Part shown: positions 51,901-64,000 of the stretch, in pieces
Position numbering within the stretch: position 1 is the stretch's first letter
How the letters are laid out: every line of letters starts with the position of its first letter
Source of the DNA: Syngnathus acus
Lineage: Eukaryota; Chordata; Actinopteri; Syngnathiformes; Syngnathidae
Assembly (NCBI RefSeq): GCF_901709675.1
Contig: NC_051089.1
Span: 5,190,476 to 5,254,475 of the forward strand
Length of the DNA stretch: 64,000 bases
Direction of reading: 5' to 3'
Notes under the pieces: model-generated
Told to the model about the DNA's origin: nothing
Database searches by the model: none
Seen by the model: only the letters and a program-made list of their open reading frames with translations
Translations under genes and position numbers: made by a program

Positions 51901-53400
51901 GTTTACTCTGAAATTCTTCTGTCAAAAATACACAAACGATGAAGAATAGTCATGAATATCCGCGACCAAATCAGTTGGTTTTGGAGAGATGTTCTTTTTT
52001 TAATACGATGAGTGTGAATACAGTGAATGCTTCGGCGTTTGCAAATTTCTGGCTTAATTGTGGTACGTTTCCTCCTGGTCAGACCAAAGCTTTGGTGCTA
52101 TCTCAGTGGTCACCAAATTGTGGTAATGTGTGGTGATATGTGGCAAGTTGTGCTTCTTTAGACCGCAAACTAGTTGAGAATGAGTAAACAGCATCTCTGC
52201 AAGTTGCAGCCAAGAAATGTGCTCCATTTGAGTAGAACTGCTTTGAGATGTGATTAACCAACAAGTCTTTCCAAACAATCGACCATATTCCAAACAATCA
52301 ATTACCCGATTAATCGATTAAATGCCCATTGTGCCTTTTCTCTTATCTGTTGTGGTTTGGAAAAAAAATAGGCTTCAAAATCATTTCGATGCTTTTCGCC
52401 TCAGGCGGAGTTTAAGCTTGGGCAATCGCGACCACTTTTTAAAGGCTCCCGAAGGCGTGAGGAGAGATGATAATCAGTCACTGCCAAGGCAGGCTGCCTG
52501 AAGGCCTAGTGTTGAGGTGAAGGGTGATGTAAAGTTAAAAGTTGCCCAAAGTTCCGATTTATTGTTTATATAATCATAATAATAATTTATGTCAGTATTA
52601 TATATTTATACAATTTATATTATTTATATATCATTTATAAAAGTTATTTATATATTTATATAATTTATATATTTATTTACGTGGTGCCAGACTATATTTA
52701 GATACTGAATCTGTTGAATAGAATAAAAGAAGAATGTTTTTTTTGGGCATGTTGACTTAGCCTTTAAAAATTCTAACCCAGCCGATATTTGTCAACGCGC
52801 AGGTGAGAACATACGATCCATATATATGGACGGTAGAGTTGCGAAAGAAAGAAAATACAATTTCTCCATAATTCTCCGTTCAGCCGGAGTAAGTGGCTTT
52901 CCCATTGTCGCACATGGGTACAAGCCCTGTTGGAGAATGTGACGAGCTCGAGCGGATAATTGATCAGACTGAAATTACCAATGGATTTCTTTCACGAGCC
53001 TGTGCCTCAAAATCCATTGTGTTTTCAGTGGTAAGGGGCGTCTATCAGGACTCATAGCGGCATTTAATACAGTGGAATGGGCACACAACATCGTGTTAAT
53101 AATCTGTTTACACAACAGCCCCACACTTCACATTGATTTCCTTTGGCGCAGTGCATCACAAGCTTGGGCTTAGTTTTGAGACATTTGGAGCGAAACAAAT
53201 ATGAGCATTATATATGTTATATTGTTTTACTGCAATACAAGGTGTCGACAATGTCGCCTTGCAATTAAAAATAGATATTAGAAAAGTAGTTGATGAAGAA
53301 TAACCTTTACTGATTAGCATTAGCATTGCAACTGTAACATAAAGCTTCATTTGTTGAGCAATGTTTGCGTAATTGAAAAAGAAAGATTGAATTGTTTTCC
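49000..53400. other. Noncoding desert, middle part
   Basis: No gene was recognised. Balanced, non-repetitive blocks occur at about 49560-49960, 50130-50250 and 52860-53070. An AT dinucleotide run lies at 51303-51327 and an AT-rich patch at 52560-52680. A TCGATTAATCGATT repeat end lies near 52290-52325. Confidence 0.55.
52860..53070. promoter_or_regulatory. Candidate conserved noncoding element
   Basis: The block has GATAATTGATCAGACTGAAA, TTACCAATGGATTTC and GGCATTTAATACAGTGG, with a dense mix of ATTA and CCATTG sites and no repeats. It is the most element-like stretch of the desert by eye. Confidence 0.35.
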
Positions 53401-56400
53401 TCATATCAACACGTAGTGCAGACTCTATTTACAAAGAGCATTTTATGCTTATCTTTTGGCAACTCACACACTTAATGCTAATTAACTTCACTTGATTTAA
53501 TTAGTTGCGGGCGCACTGATAGCTCTTTCCTTTTAAATGGCCCCATGGAAAAAAAAATCGACTTTTTCGGGACTTTTATAATTTGCTGCGTGTTTATGAG
53601 GCATTTGTTGCGTAGTTTTGCACAGAGTTGAAGAGCAAACCCCTTCAAGGCTGAACAATTCCGATCTGGATCACCACCAGAATTCTAAACCTTGATATTT
53701 GATTCAAGTCCAACTTGTTCTCATTGCAAAGTAATTTAGGAAAATGAAGTTATGTGAACTAATGCATTCTGTGTCACAAACCGTGACCTTCATGAAACCT
53801 TTAAATGTACAGGTAGTTTAATTTGAATATATAATTATAACTAAACAGACTGTGAAATAAAACATAGACTTTACATTTTTTTATGAAATAGATTTATTCG
53901 CATTTTGGTTGCAAATATTTTCCTCACCAAATCTCATTTCATTTGCATGCTACAATTTACCACAATGTCTCATTTCAAAATACTGTTTAGAAAAAAAAAA
54001 AAGCTCACAGAGCTAAAATTTGACTTTTGAAGCATTTTTATTCCCCAGAAAGAAACATTTGTCTTTACAACGAAAACATAACCCCCCTCTCGGGTTATGT
54101 TTACCATAGTAGGCATTAAGTCTTATGTGTGCACTGCGCCCACTCAGAGGCACGTTCATGAAAATGTTTGTGTGAATGCCACGCGACTCTGCATCTGTCT
54201 TCAAAAGAGGCCGTGAATGATCTTATTTAGCGCGCCAGCAGATTGCCGCTTTAACCTGTCGGCCATGTTGGCTGCCGCTGCATTAACGATCACAAGAAGA
54301 GGCGAGAGTGTAGCTAGCGACGTCCACACCTTGTTCTTTCCTCGCTATCTCCACACCCCGGCCTGTAGCGCGTGGAGAAGGAAGAAAGAGCAGGGGAAGC
54401 GTGGCGGAAAATTACAGTCTTCACATGCCAGCCAGGAAGCCTGCTGTGCTTCCCAGCTAAGGAATCGGGCGCACATTTTATCGTATCATGTACGTGTGGA
54501 GTGTGCACATCCTTTTGCCACATTATTCTTCATTTTGAAGGCGTTAGTGTGAAATTAAGTCTTGAATGTTAATTCGTTTGAAATAGAACAAGCCCATGTT
54601 TTGATGCATATCGACGCGGTCCAAACCTTACAGCTACTATTTCTAAACATCTATGTCTGTATAAGTTCAAGCATTTGGATTGAGAACAGTTTGGATCAAC
54701 CTGAACTTCAATGACTTGTTACAAAAGCAATAATTTCCCGAAGGCATGAGCAAATATCAGTAATTTGGTTATAGTCCAATAAAGTACGTTGTTTTTTTAC
54801 CTGTACTTTTTGCTAATTTGCATGAGTGACATTATGAGACACAAAATGGTTGAAACTCTTTTTTAGGTGGCAACAGCTCCACGACCCCTGAGGGCCACGC
54901 CCCCCCCCCCCTTGCCATACGACGCATTTCCCGTGCAGTTCCGACGAGGCAACGTTTTGATTGGCCGTGCAAAGATTAAAGCGTTGCACTCTCTACCAAG
55001 GAGAAAACTATAATTGATATTTCAGCTCTAGGCAAACTTTCACTTGCTGGCCACTGGCTGTTTCAGCAGAAAATTAATTTTAGCACAGCATGGCGATTAC
55101 TGTATTTACTCCAAGTTTGGTCTTTGCCTTATATTAATACCGCAATAGTTTTACAGCAAAATTGTAAAAAGTCATGTACATAGATGGCACACATATGGAA
55201 TGAGAATGAGCAACTCCTGCCAACTCCCGATCAAGACTTTTGCCCTGATAATGTACCTGCTGTATTTTCTGCAATTTCGCAGCCTTGCGAGGTTAGTTTC
55301 TTTCTAATTGCATGTTTAATGGCCCTCGCAACGATGTTGCGTTTTAAGATGTCAAGCGCATCAGGGGGAATCGAAGTCAGATCTCATCAGTCCCCGTAGC
55401 TCCTCAGGTGCCGGCAGCTTCTCTTGTCCACTTCATTAGTATCGCTCGGAGGGTGTGAAGACCATAAAACCGCACCTAGCATGAAAACAACGCTCTGATA
55501 GCGCCCTCGCTGCGCACTCCTCCGGAATGGGCCATTGGAGTGGACACAGGGGATTAGGCGGACGACAGCGGTGTGACTCTTCTCGGACCGCATTAACAGG
55601 ACATTAGGACTCATTTCCATTCCGCCGACGTGCAGCCTCCGCGCTGGCCACAAGAGCGAAAAATCATTGTGACCCTCATGCTCCGAGCCTTTCATTTCCT
55701 GTTACCATTCAAGCCAGCCTTATCGCTCGCTCTTGCCCTTTCAGCTGCTGTCTTTGCTGTTTCTCTCCTGCCCTTGGTCCCGCACCTCCTCCTTTTCTTC
55801 CCGTCTTGTTCCACATCAGCGGCCGAGTGAAGCTTCTCTCCCCACCGTCACGCTTTGCAGCCCATCCCTTAATTACCATGTATTCTTCTTTAGCTTATAA
55901 AAAAAAAAAAACGCTGATGAAACCGATTAAATGGCGGCGGGTCTTCGTGCCAAGCTGGATTTGGGCAGAAGGACGTCGAGCCGGAGACAAAAAGTGCTTA
56001 CGAGAGGAAGAAGAGAGAATGTAAATGGTGGATGGAAATAAGAGGGAACGGCTTGGGCAGTCACCCGTTTGTTGTCTTTTTGTTGTCGGGGTCAGCGATG
56101 CTTTAGGTCTCGAGGGAACTTGGGCATCTTATCACAGTGAGCAGACGGCTGGCACATCTTTCTCATTACGAGCCTCTCAGTTATAGATGACTCCCGCTGT
56201 ACTTCCCCCTCAGCTCCAGGCGGCCTCCTCTCTTAGCGCAGTTTGAAGTCCCGGAATATAGACTTTGCTTGCCTGGCTTTATCCCTCTCATGAACATTTA
56301 GTCCTTCTGTCTGTCCGTGTAATTCAACTTTCAAGCGCGACCTGCTGCGCTTTGGAGGAGAAAGTGAATTAGCGCGTCTGGCTTGATTGAAAAGCCTTCT

Positions 56401-58900
56401 GAGAGAGTGCTGCTTGCCGCTTCATGATAGCCATTCTCCTTGGATTATACGCTGTTGTCGCATGGGCTGGATGCTGTGTGGCTCATTTAGGTTCAAACTC
56501 AACATTCCAGTGTCTATATATACTTTTGTTTAGGAGTTGAGAAACAAGACAGAAGTCGGGCGGGCCATACATTCGCTTGTTTAAGACGGAGCCAGCCAAA
56601 TTAATTTCAACAAGACAAGAAAAAGGGTGTCTAAAGTGTACTGTAGATAATTCTTGGTCCATCGGATAGTTGGATAAAATAATGTCATGGGGTGTCAAAA
56701 TTAATCGATTACTCAACATCAAAATTGATTATCAAATTGATTTATTTTTATAATGCAGTATACATGTAGATCTGTTTAAGTCAAAATTGTACAAATCCTC
56801 TGATTGCAGCTTCTTAAAGGTAACTGTTTTCTGATTTCTGGAGTCCTTCATGAAAGCCTGATTATTGTTTGCGTGTAATCAAAATAACACATTTCATCTG
56901 GAAAAACACATTGATCTGTTTCAAAAAGGTTGGGGAGTACATCAATTGTTTAGTTGTTTTTTAAACCTTGAACACATCCAAATAAACAACAATAACTCGT
57001 GGGCAAAATGTTTTTATTAAATACACAAACATTTTATCCGTGACTCGATTAATCGATTGAATAGCCGATTCTAAAAATAATTAATAGCGACTAGGCCCAA
57101 TAATGACAGACTTGTTATGAAACTGGAAACTATGAATTGTGGAAAAAAAATCTCATGTTTACATCTGCTTGTTCTGAAGAAGACATGACATCTATGCGAC
57201 ACGCTGTGCTATACATCCACTTGTCGCTACAACTCATCCAGGCATAAATATTATGATAATACAACAACAGTGGCCCTTGCATACCCTCTGAAAGCATTGT
57301 CGCTCTCCTCTGCATCTAATGTAACCTCTAATTGTATACATTTCATATAAAAACAGGACTTAACAAATTACACAGCGCTCATGTGATCTTGTGAGTGCAC
57401 ATCAGATTCCATTAGTGCCAATGCTTCGCAACAAACTGTGCCATTACTGGTTTGTTGTCCTACTCTATGACCCTTCCTCGCCCGCGCACGCCAAGCCCCG
57501 TGAGGCTCCCCGCCACCACATTTACATGTTAATGCTGGCAATTTGTAAACATAAATTGAAATTGTCAGGAGCTCAATAGCTTAAATGGAGATAAGTAAAC
57601 GCATTATTTAAATGCTGTGTCCACTTAAAAGTTGGACACCCCGTTCCATACAAAATCAGCAAATTATTAGAAAGAGGAACACAAGGAGGAGGAGGAGGAG
57701 ACGAGAGAAGACAAAGAGGATGAAGAAACACAGAAAAGAGGGCAAGGGCACTTTAATTCGCACAGCACGTACTTGCCGAGGGGGTGAGACGATTAGGTTT
57801 GTGATGAGAAGCAGCAGTGTGACGGAGAGGGCATGGGGGGGTGGGGGGTGTCAGGATGAGCGAGGATGAGGCAGATGAGAAAGGGGAGAAGCATTATCTC
57901 GCCACGCTGTAAGAATAGTGCACGAGTATGGGCGCTTGTTTGTACGTCTGTTTTTTTTATGCACTTCTAAGCGTTACAACGGGGGGGGGTTGTCCTCTCA
58001 GGTACCGTTTCTATTGTGCAACTTTTTGAACATTGATTTACTGCGTCGGAATTTGGATTTGGGGGCCAAGCATCCGGTGCGCCGTCTTGAAATTAATTAG
58101 TTGATTGTCATCTTTATGAATTAAGTTGCCATTTTGAAGGATTTTCTTCAGTTAAAAAAAAACTAATTGCAAGTCTGAACCCTAAAAATTGGCTTAGTCC
58201 TGGTGAGTTTTCCAAACTAACACAAAATTTTGTATGCATGTCTCTCATCAAATAGTGAACAAAAAGTCTCAAGGACCAGTAAAAAATATATATATCACAG
58301 CATTTTAATTTTGTGTTTATTTTAGTGTTGTTATGGTTATTCCCAGGGGTCCTACAAAGATGAATTTGTTTGAAATTTAGTTTGTTGCTACCGGTCAACA
58401 AAAGTCACAACTGTATAAATGTCCCCAGGTCAAATGGATTTTGCTAAATTGCGTTTTTTTTAAAATTTGTTTTACCTTCCTCATCATGTTGTCTAAAGGT
58501 GATCATTTTGAAGACCCACAATTAAAAATAGGATGGGATTTATTGTTTTTAGCATTGCTCAATCTCACATACAGTTGCCCATTCTCTACATTTAAAATAA
58601 TCATGCTTGCTTAATATTAGCATTGTGTTCAGTTTTTGCCTTACGCATTCACACACATACACTGATAGTTGGTGCTGGGGTCTTCGTACAAGACACGTCA
58701 TCACTCACACGTGTCTGACAGAAGCCTCTACCCCACAGGCCACTGTATACACACACACACTCACACACAGACATATACACAGATGCGTACATATACACAC
58801 TAACACCGAAGCAACTTCCCACGGGCCATAAACATACACTATCAGTCAAACATGTTGACGCTGTATTTTAAATGACCTAAAGCTGCAAACGGCTAATATT
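53400..58900. other. Noncoding desert, fourth part
   Basis: No gene was recognised. The region includes a TAATCGATTA-type repeat at 56690-57105, a G-rich run near 57834-57849, and CA-rich sequence at 58743-58800. The block 53470-53560 (GCTAATTAACTTCACTTGAT, TTAATTAGTTGCGGGCGC) resembles a regulatory element. Confidence 0.55.
56690..57105. mobile_element. Foldback repeat with TAATCGATTA ends
   Basis: The left part has GTCAAAATTAATCGATTACTC and the right part has GACTCGATTAATCGATTGAA then CCGATTCTAAAAATAATTAA, in inverted relation. Such ends mark a common fish non-autonomous DNA transposon. A related end is seen near 52290. Boundaries are approximate. Confidence 0.45.
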
Positions 58901-59319
58901 AGAGACTAAATTGCATCGGCTAGAGATAAACCATCTGGAAAATGGTTGACCTCGATCCATTCCAGAAGACGGTCGATCTGTTCTGAGCCCCCCCCCCCCC
59001 CACCCCCCCCTATTTTTATAGACATATGGCCTTTTCCCAGTTGGACTTTTTTTTTAGGATGTCAATAAAATCCAAAATATTGGGGTAATCGCTATGATAC
59101 TTAAACCCCAGAATTTTTATTACATTTAAAAATTATTAATTATTTTATTGTATATTACATCACTACACTATAAAAGCAGATTATAGAAGAGAGTAAAATA
59201 AATAATAATTATCCCCAACTTCTGTATCGAGCAGCTCCCGGTCGATTAAAAACATACTTTACATTAAAATAGCGTCTCTGTGTGGTCCTAAATGAATCCA
59301 GCTTAACAGCGATACGCGT

Positions 59320-59480
59320 GTGCATTTGAATTTAAATGAGCTGCGAGTCGGGGCACCACCTTCATTTGAAAGAAAGTAATTAGCCTTATCATCTGAAGTG
59401 AAGAACTTTTCCAACACAGGGGTCTTTATCTCGGCTTTAAAAGGCTTAATTACAAAAGATGGCGACTTGGCAATAGACGA
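59320..59480. promoter_or_regulatory. Candidate conserved noncoding element
   Basis: The block has TGCATTTGAATTTAAATGAG, GAAAGTAATTAGCCTTATC and AAAAGGCTTAATTACAAAAG. It is rich in TAATTA homeodomain cores and free of repeats. Confidence 0.35.
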
Positions 59481-61304
59481 GTGTGTTTATTTATAGTGAA
59501 ACAATGATACTGTGGGGAATAAACTGCAGCTAGCCGTGGTCAGTAGAGAAAACTACATCTAAAACCAGTTAATTTGTGGTCTGTTTAATTAAAAAGTTGG
59601 ATCTTACAGTCAAGCATATTGGTCACAAGACACATTTTCCGATACGCTTTCTTCATCGTACCAAGTCGGCCGTGATGCCAAGTGGGTCTGTTGAAATGTG
59701 TCAAAAGCAAGAACAGCAACAATTTTTGGACCCAAAAAGAAAATTGTCAAACCATGTCACTTTTCAAAGCTCTATTATTATAGCATCATTTTGTGTTCTT
59801 GTGAACAACAATATAAAGTAATTTAAAAAATTCGGTCTATTCATCTTGTTTTTCAGCTGCTTCCAAAGAATTGAACATGCGTCCTCCCGCTGTGTATTGA
59901 CCTACATCGCCATGCCCAATGTCAAATGTAAAATAACCAGGCTTATTTTTTTGAATGGTGTTGTTATTCTGCACCAACAGTTTGACTTTGAAAGTGGCTG
60001 CAGATGCTCGGCGGTAATCATAGGCGGCAAATGTCACCTCACAAAAAAGGAGCAAAGACAAGCTGTTATTACTTTCAGGGGTGAACTGTTGCCTTAGAAA
60101 AAGAAAAAAAAAAGCTCTACACTTGAGTGGTAAAAGACCTTCGCCGAGCCCAGACATACAACATTTCGAATCTTACAAATGGCATCATAATGCATCGCGC
60201 GGCATATTCTAATTAGTTATATTTTTCAGACGAGAAGCGTTTTCATACAAATATTTATTGAAAGTATGTCAACAACTATTGTGTTAGTGTAGGTCAGCGA
60301 CGACAAATTAAAAATGGAACTCTCTTGTGACTCAAAGATGGGAAACCAATTGTTTCAAAGAAAACATTATGACTGAATCAATAGCGCCTCTATTGGTCCC
60401 GGCCAAGTAATGCACCTCATTTTCTCTCGAAACATTTCAAGACACAGAAAAAAACCCATAACATTTAATTTAATGGTAATTTTGAGCATGCTAGATAACT
60501 GTAAAAAATTAAGTAAGCATTATTTCTAAAAAATAAAAATACATTATTTTTCATTTGTTCAGTAGTAACAATGGCTAGTTTATAGGCTGGTATTGAGCCT
60601 GGATGCATTTAGCAATACTCACGAGTCTGTCATTTGTTATTGTTATGTCCTCTACAGACGTCTGCTACTCTATCTGTCTTTTGCAAACAGACCAGCATGC
60701 CCTAAATAATCCTTCAGGGGTTCCCACGGTGCTTCAATTTGAAATGCAGGCCTGCTCCCGCAAGTCTGTCCTTTTGAAACTAAGTTTGACCGTTCCTGAT
60801 GTGATTTGTCGCCCCAGGATTGGTATGGCCCGGCCTAATCGGTGGAACTGTTTGCTGGGAGTTGTATTCCGGTGATAAATATCAAGGCGGCATCTGTTGT
60901 ATCCCTTCTATATGACTTTTGACACTCGGCTTCCTCAATCATACTGTACAGTTAAAAATCATACCGGTTAGGCGTAAATCTGAAAACAGCAACACTGCAG
61001 TTATAAGAGGGTGTGCACACCTATGCAAATTGTTGTCAAAATTGTCAAAATGTTTGATTTCAATTCGGTTGTACACAAAATCTGCTTCAAACTTTTGCAA
61101 CCCAATCCATCAAAGCTTGAACAATACTTGATAGTTTCTTTGTAAGTAACATTACATTTTTGTCATTAAGATTTATAAGAAACTTTCTTTTGTATTCCAG
61201 CTTGTGACCCTGCATTTAAATACCAAAAAAAACTTGAAAGATTTTTTTCTTTTAGATGTACAGACTTTGTAGACACCCCAATTTAGCTACACAAAGACTT
61301 GACA

Positions 61305-61344
<40 letters not shown>
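61305..61344. repeat. (CA)n microsatellite, about 20 units
   Basis: A pure CA dinucleotide run of about 40 bp. Confidence 0.95.
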
Positions 61345-61346
<2 letters not shown>

Positions 61347-61654
61347 AATGAGAAAACAAAATTTGCTCAATACACAGGATGTGTTTACTCCTGTCCTTCA
61401 TCTCCGAGGTTATGGAATTGTGCTGATAACATCCTGCACACAGCGTTTGACTAATTGGCCACCTCGTATGAGCAATGGCGGCATCACCTTTTGTGATTTC
61501 ATAATTGTTTTGTTGTCTGCTCGGGGAAAAACGGTCACATAATAACAAAGGTAGACTGCAATTTTCAGACTCGCAACAGCTCAGCCCATTTACCATAATA
61601 AAGTGAATTGCATTGAAATAATTGAGATTTTGCAGAAATTGTCTTCATTTCTTG

Positions 61655-61860
61655 CAAAGTCCAAGTCAAAGTCAAAGTCTGCTTTATTGTCAATTTCTTC
61701 ACATGTCAAGACACACAAAGAGATCGAAATTACGTTCCCACTATCCCACGGTGACAAGACATAGTACACAATATACATACAAGTAAACAACACAAAAAGT
61801 TAAAACAAGAAGGCACAAACAAGTGATGAATAAATAATAAATAAGACTCAACATATTTAA
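61655..61860. mobile_element. Interspersed repeat, probably a retroelement 3' end
   Basis: The stretch opens with CAAGTCAAAGTCAAAGTCTG and CTTTATTGTCAATTTCTTCAC, then GTCAAGACACACAAAGAGAT. This is a box order familiar from many fish genomes. It has no open frame of interest, and its class is uncertain. Confidence 0.45.
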
Positions 61861-62061
61861 AATGACAAAAAAATATTGCACGTTGGAGCATTATCGTGCA
61901 CGAGCACTGTCATGTAAAAAACGAGTTTGACATGCCTGCAATCATGTCAAGGCTAAAAGGAAAGCAAAGCAAATCTCACCCGCCACGGAAAATGAGGCCC
62001 TACGCACAATGCATCTTCTGCGTTTAGGAAGGTGTGACCCTGACAATGTTTAATGATAGAT

Positions 62062-62417
62062 CACTGGTGTCAAACTCGAGGCCCGGGGGTCAGATCAAGC
62101 CCATCACATCATTTTATGTGGCCTGTAAAGGCAAATCATGTGTGTCAACTCAATGTTACTTGTTAAAATACCAAAAAGTACATTTTCTTCCTTTTTAATA
62201 ACAGTGAGATATTTTTGTTAAAACCTCACTTTCAAAATAATATTGAAAATTGTTGATTTTTTTTTTTACTGAATTATTTTGTATGTCTGTGATAATGAGT
62301 ATTATTATTTGTAATGTGTCTTATATAGTATTATATATTAGTAGTATGAGATAGTCAATAATGGCCCCATGAGGGAAATCATAACTACGCAACAAAAATT
62401 AGTTTGACAGCCCTCTG
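62062..62417. mobile_element. Non-autonomous hAT-like DNA transposon, about 355 bp
   Basis: The left end CACTGGTGTCAAACTCGAGG and the right end AGTTTGACAGCCCTCTG are inverted relatives of the hAT terminal repeat CAGGGGTGTCAAACT. CATCACATCATTTTATGTGG next to the left end is diagnostic of this widespread fish family. There is no transposase. Confidence 0.7.
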
Positions 62418-62569
62418 AACAGATGGATGGATAGCTAGCTACTGTATACTGTAAAAAAATATACTAGATAGTTACTGGATGTGTCACCTGCACCCTAAAG
62501 CTGCGCATTTGTGTTTCTCTCAACGCGTTCTTAGAAATGAGTACTTAAGTGTAGATTTCTGTATTAATG

Positions 62570-62690
62570 GACTTTCCAGTACATTTGGTCCGACGCCAAC
62601 GGAGCCGATTGCTGAGCATGCCCGCAGGACATTAATTGATGGCTGGGTTACACTTGCTAATAAGCGTCATAAATAACGCTTTAGCAGGCC
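62570..62690. promoter_or_regulatory. Candidate conserved noncoding element
   Basis: The block has CCGATTGCTGAGCATGCCCG, GACATTAATTGATGGCTGGG and GCTAATAAGCGTCATAAATA. It combines ATTAAT and TGACG-like sites and is free of repeats. Confidence 0.33.
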
Positions 62691-64000
62691 GAGGGGTGGC
62701 GGTGAGCGGGCTGTCTCAAAAATATGAACGGCTGCTTTGACATCTTAATGGAGATCTGAGTGAGATGGGATCACGTGGGGTTGGGGTGGGGGGTCCATTA
62801 TGGCGGAGCACGGCCCTCCGCAGTTGCGAAACGGTGACATAATGACCCAAATGGCACAGACGGGCCGTAGTGCATCTCGCATGTGTCAGGTGTAGCGTTA
62901 ATGGGCAGCCTTGTCAACATGCTTGCACCCGCCAACACAGCTGTTGAAGATCCGTCAAAAAGCCTCGGCCCCGCGTCGGTGGAGAGGCGCAGTCGCCCTC
63001 CTCAAAGTCACTGATGGCGGCCGTAAAAACCACAGAGCGTTCACTGACGGCGTCATTGATTTTATCCTCAAATTATTGTTGAGGACACGCCACGCTTTGC
63101 ATACCAATGGCAGGACTTTCACCAGCGGACAAAAGGTGGGGGCGGCAAATGATCCGCAAATCATGGCCACTGCAGAAGTTGGAAGTTGAGCAACACATAC
63201 ACACGTGCATGCAGTTGGCCAAGTTTTACCTCAGCATATTGCAGGCAGAGAGCTAATCAGTGGAAGCGCAGGTTGTGCCAAAACAATTTTTCCGGGGAAG
63301 TAAAGCTCAAATTTGGGGATTAAAAAAACAACAAAAACAAGCTGGCACAATAGAAGTCTCACAATAGACTAGCAGCTATTGTTTTTTATGTACTGTACAT
63401 TTAATATCTTTAAAATCGCTTTTAGCAATGTGCTGTTGACTAAAAATGACATCACATGTGCTGAGGGCCCAGCTACTATTACGGCTCACCTTTTTTCTGT
63501 TTGATCATGTGACTTTTGCAAGCTGAGTCGTGTTTTGTTGCTTACTTGAGCCCTCACCTCAAGTGATGTCATTTCCATTTAACAGCAAGTGGAAAAATAT
63601 GTTTTTAAACGTCATTATGAAATTATTTGTGATTATCATTTATGAAAAAATGTTAACTTTTTTACTGCTGAAAATGGCTAAAGAAGTGTTCCACTGTACA
63701 ATACTTTAATAGTAAAGAAATAAATCCACTAAATACAGTAAATTAAGTACAATAGACTAGCGGTGTTTAACGTTCAGCTCGTTTAGCTCTTCCAGCAAAG
63801 GGGTGGACGTACGCTATCATTAGCCTACCAGCTAACCTGACAGCGGCTTTTGTTGGGTTCTCTTGAAGTTCCGGTGGTGAACGTGCCAACGCTTAGGCAA
63901 GTGTCTGCCAGTGATTGCATATTCTGAAGCGTGTGTCCGCCATACATGCAACGTGTGTGTGTGTGCGAGAATATCTCCTGGGGCCTGGTGGGGTGACAGT

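Larger units (their letters stand above)
58900..64000. other. Noncoding desert, last part
   Basis: No gene was recognised. The region has a C-rich run at 58989-59010, a candidate element at 59320-59480, a CA microsatellite at 61305-61344, two interspersed repeats (61655-61860 and 62062-62417) and a further candidate element at 62570-62690. The window ends inside this region. Confidence 0.55.

Overview
The window is vertebrate nuclear DNA, almost certainly from a ray-finned (teleost, probably percomorph) fish. It is AT-rich, its genes are split into many GT-AG exons, and it carries GATA, GA and CA microsatellites, long C-runs and the worn hAT-, pogo- and SINE-like repeats typical of fish genomes. 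Nothing prokaryotic or viral was seen. The exact species cannot be read from the sequence.

Three genes are supported. (1) slc6a2, the noradrenaline transporter, is complete on the + strand from 481 to 16353, with 14 coding exons and 625 residues. (2) slc12a4, the K-Cl cotransporter KCC1, is complete on the + strand from 23215 to 34265, with 24 coding exons and 1090 residues. It has two short introns of the minor (U12) class and a candidate second first exon. (3) rpp25, an Alba-domain subunit of RNase P/MRP, is an uninterrupted reading frame on the - strand, 40035 to 40766. All splice junctions given for the two transporters keep the frame and join residues expected from the mammalian proteins. 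Human SLC6A2 and SLC12A4 both lie on 16q, so their head-to-tail neighbourhood here fits an old linkage.

Layout: 1-480 is the slc6a2 5' flank and leader. 481-16353 is slc6a2, with large introns 1, 3, 10 and 11. 16354-23214 is 6.9 kb of intergenic DNA. 23215-34265 is slc12a4, followed by a likely 3' UTR with an AU-rich element and a poly(A) signal near 35047. 34266-40034 is intergenic and contains a near-consensus CTCF site, a small repeat family that also carries a CTCF-like core, and conserved-looking blocks. 40035-40766 is rpp25. 40767-64000 has no recognisable gene: it is a desert of low-complexity DNA and worn repeats, with blocks of unusual, homeodomain-site-rich composition that look like developmental regulatory elements.

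The two transporters act in unrelated processes: transmitter reuptake, and cell volume/chloride control. rpp25 works in tRNA and rRNA processing. No operon-like cooperation is implied. The most notable single-residue observation is a Tyr at the slc6a2 position matching human NET Phe317 in the substrate pocket. No new multi-gene system was found; the points worth following up are in the findings.
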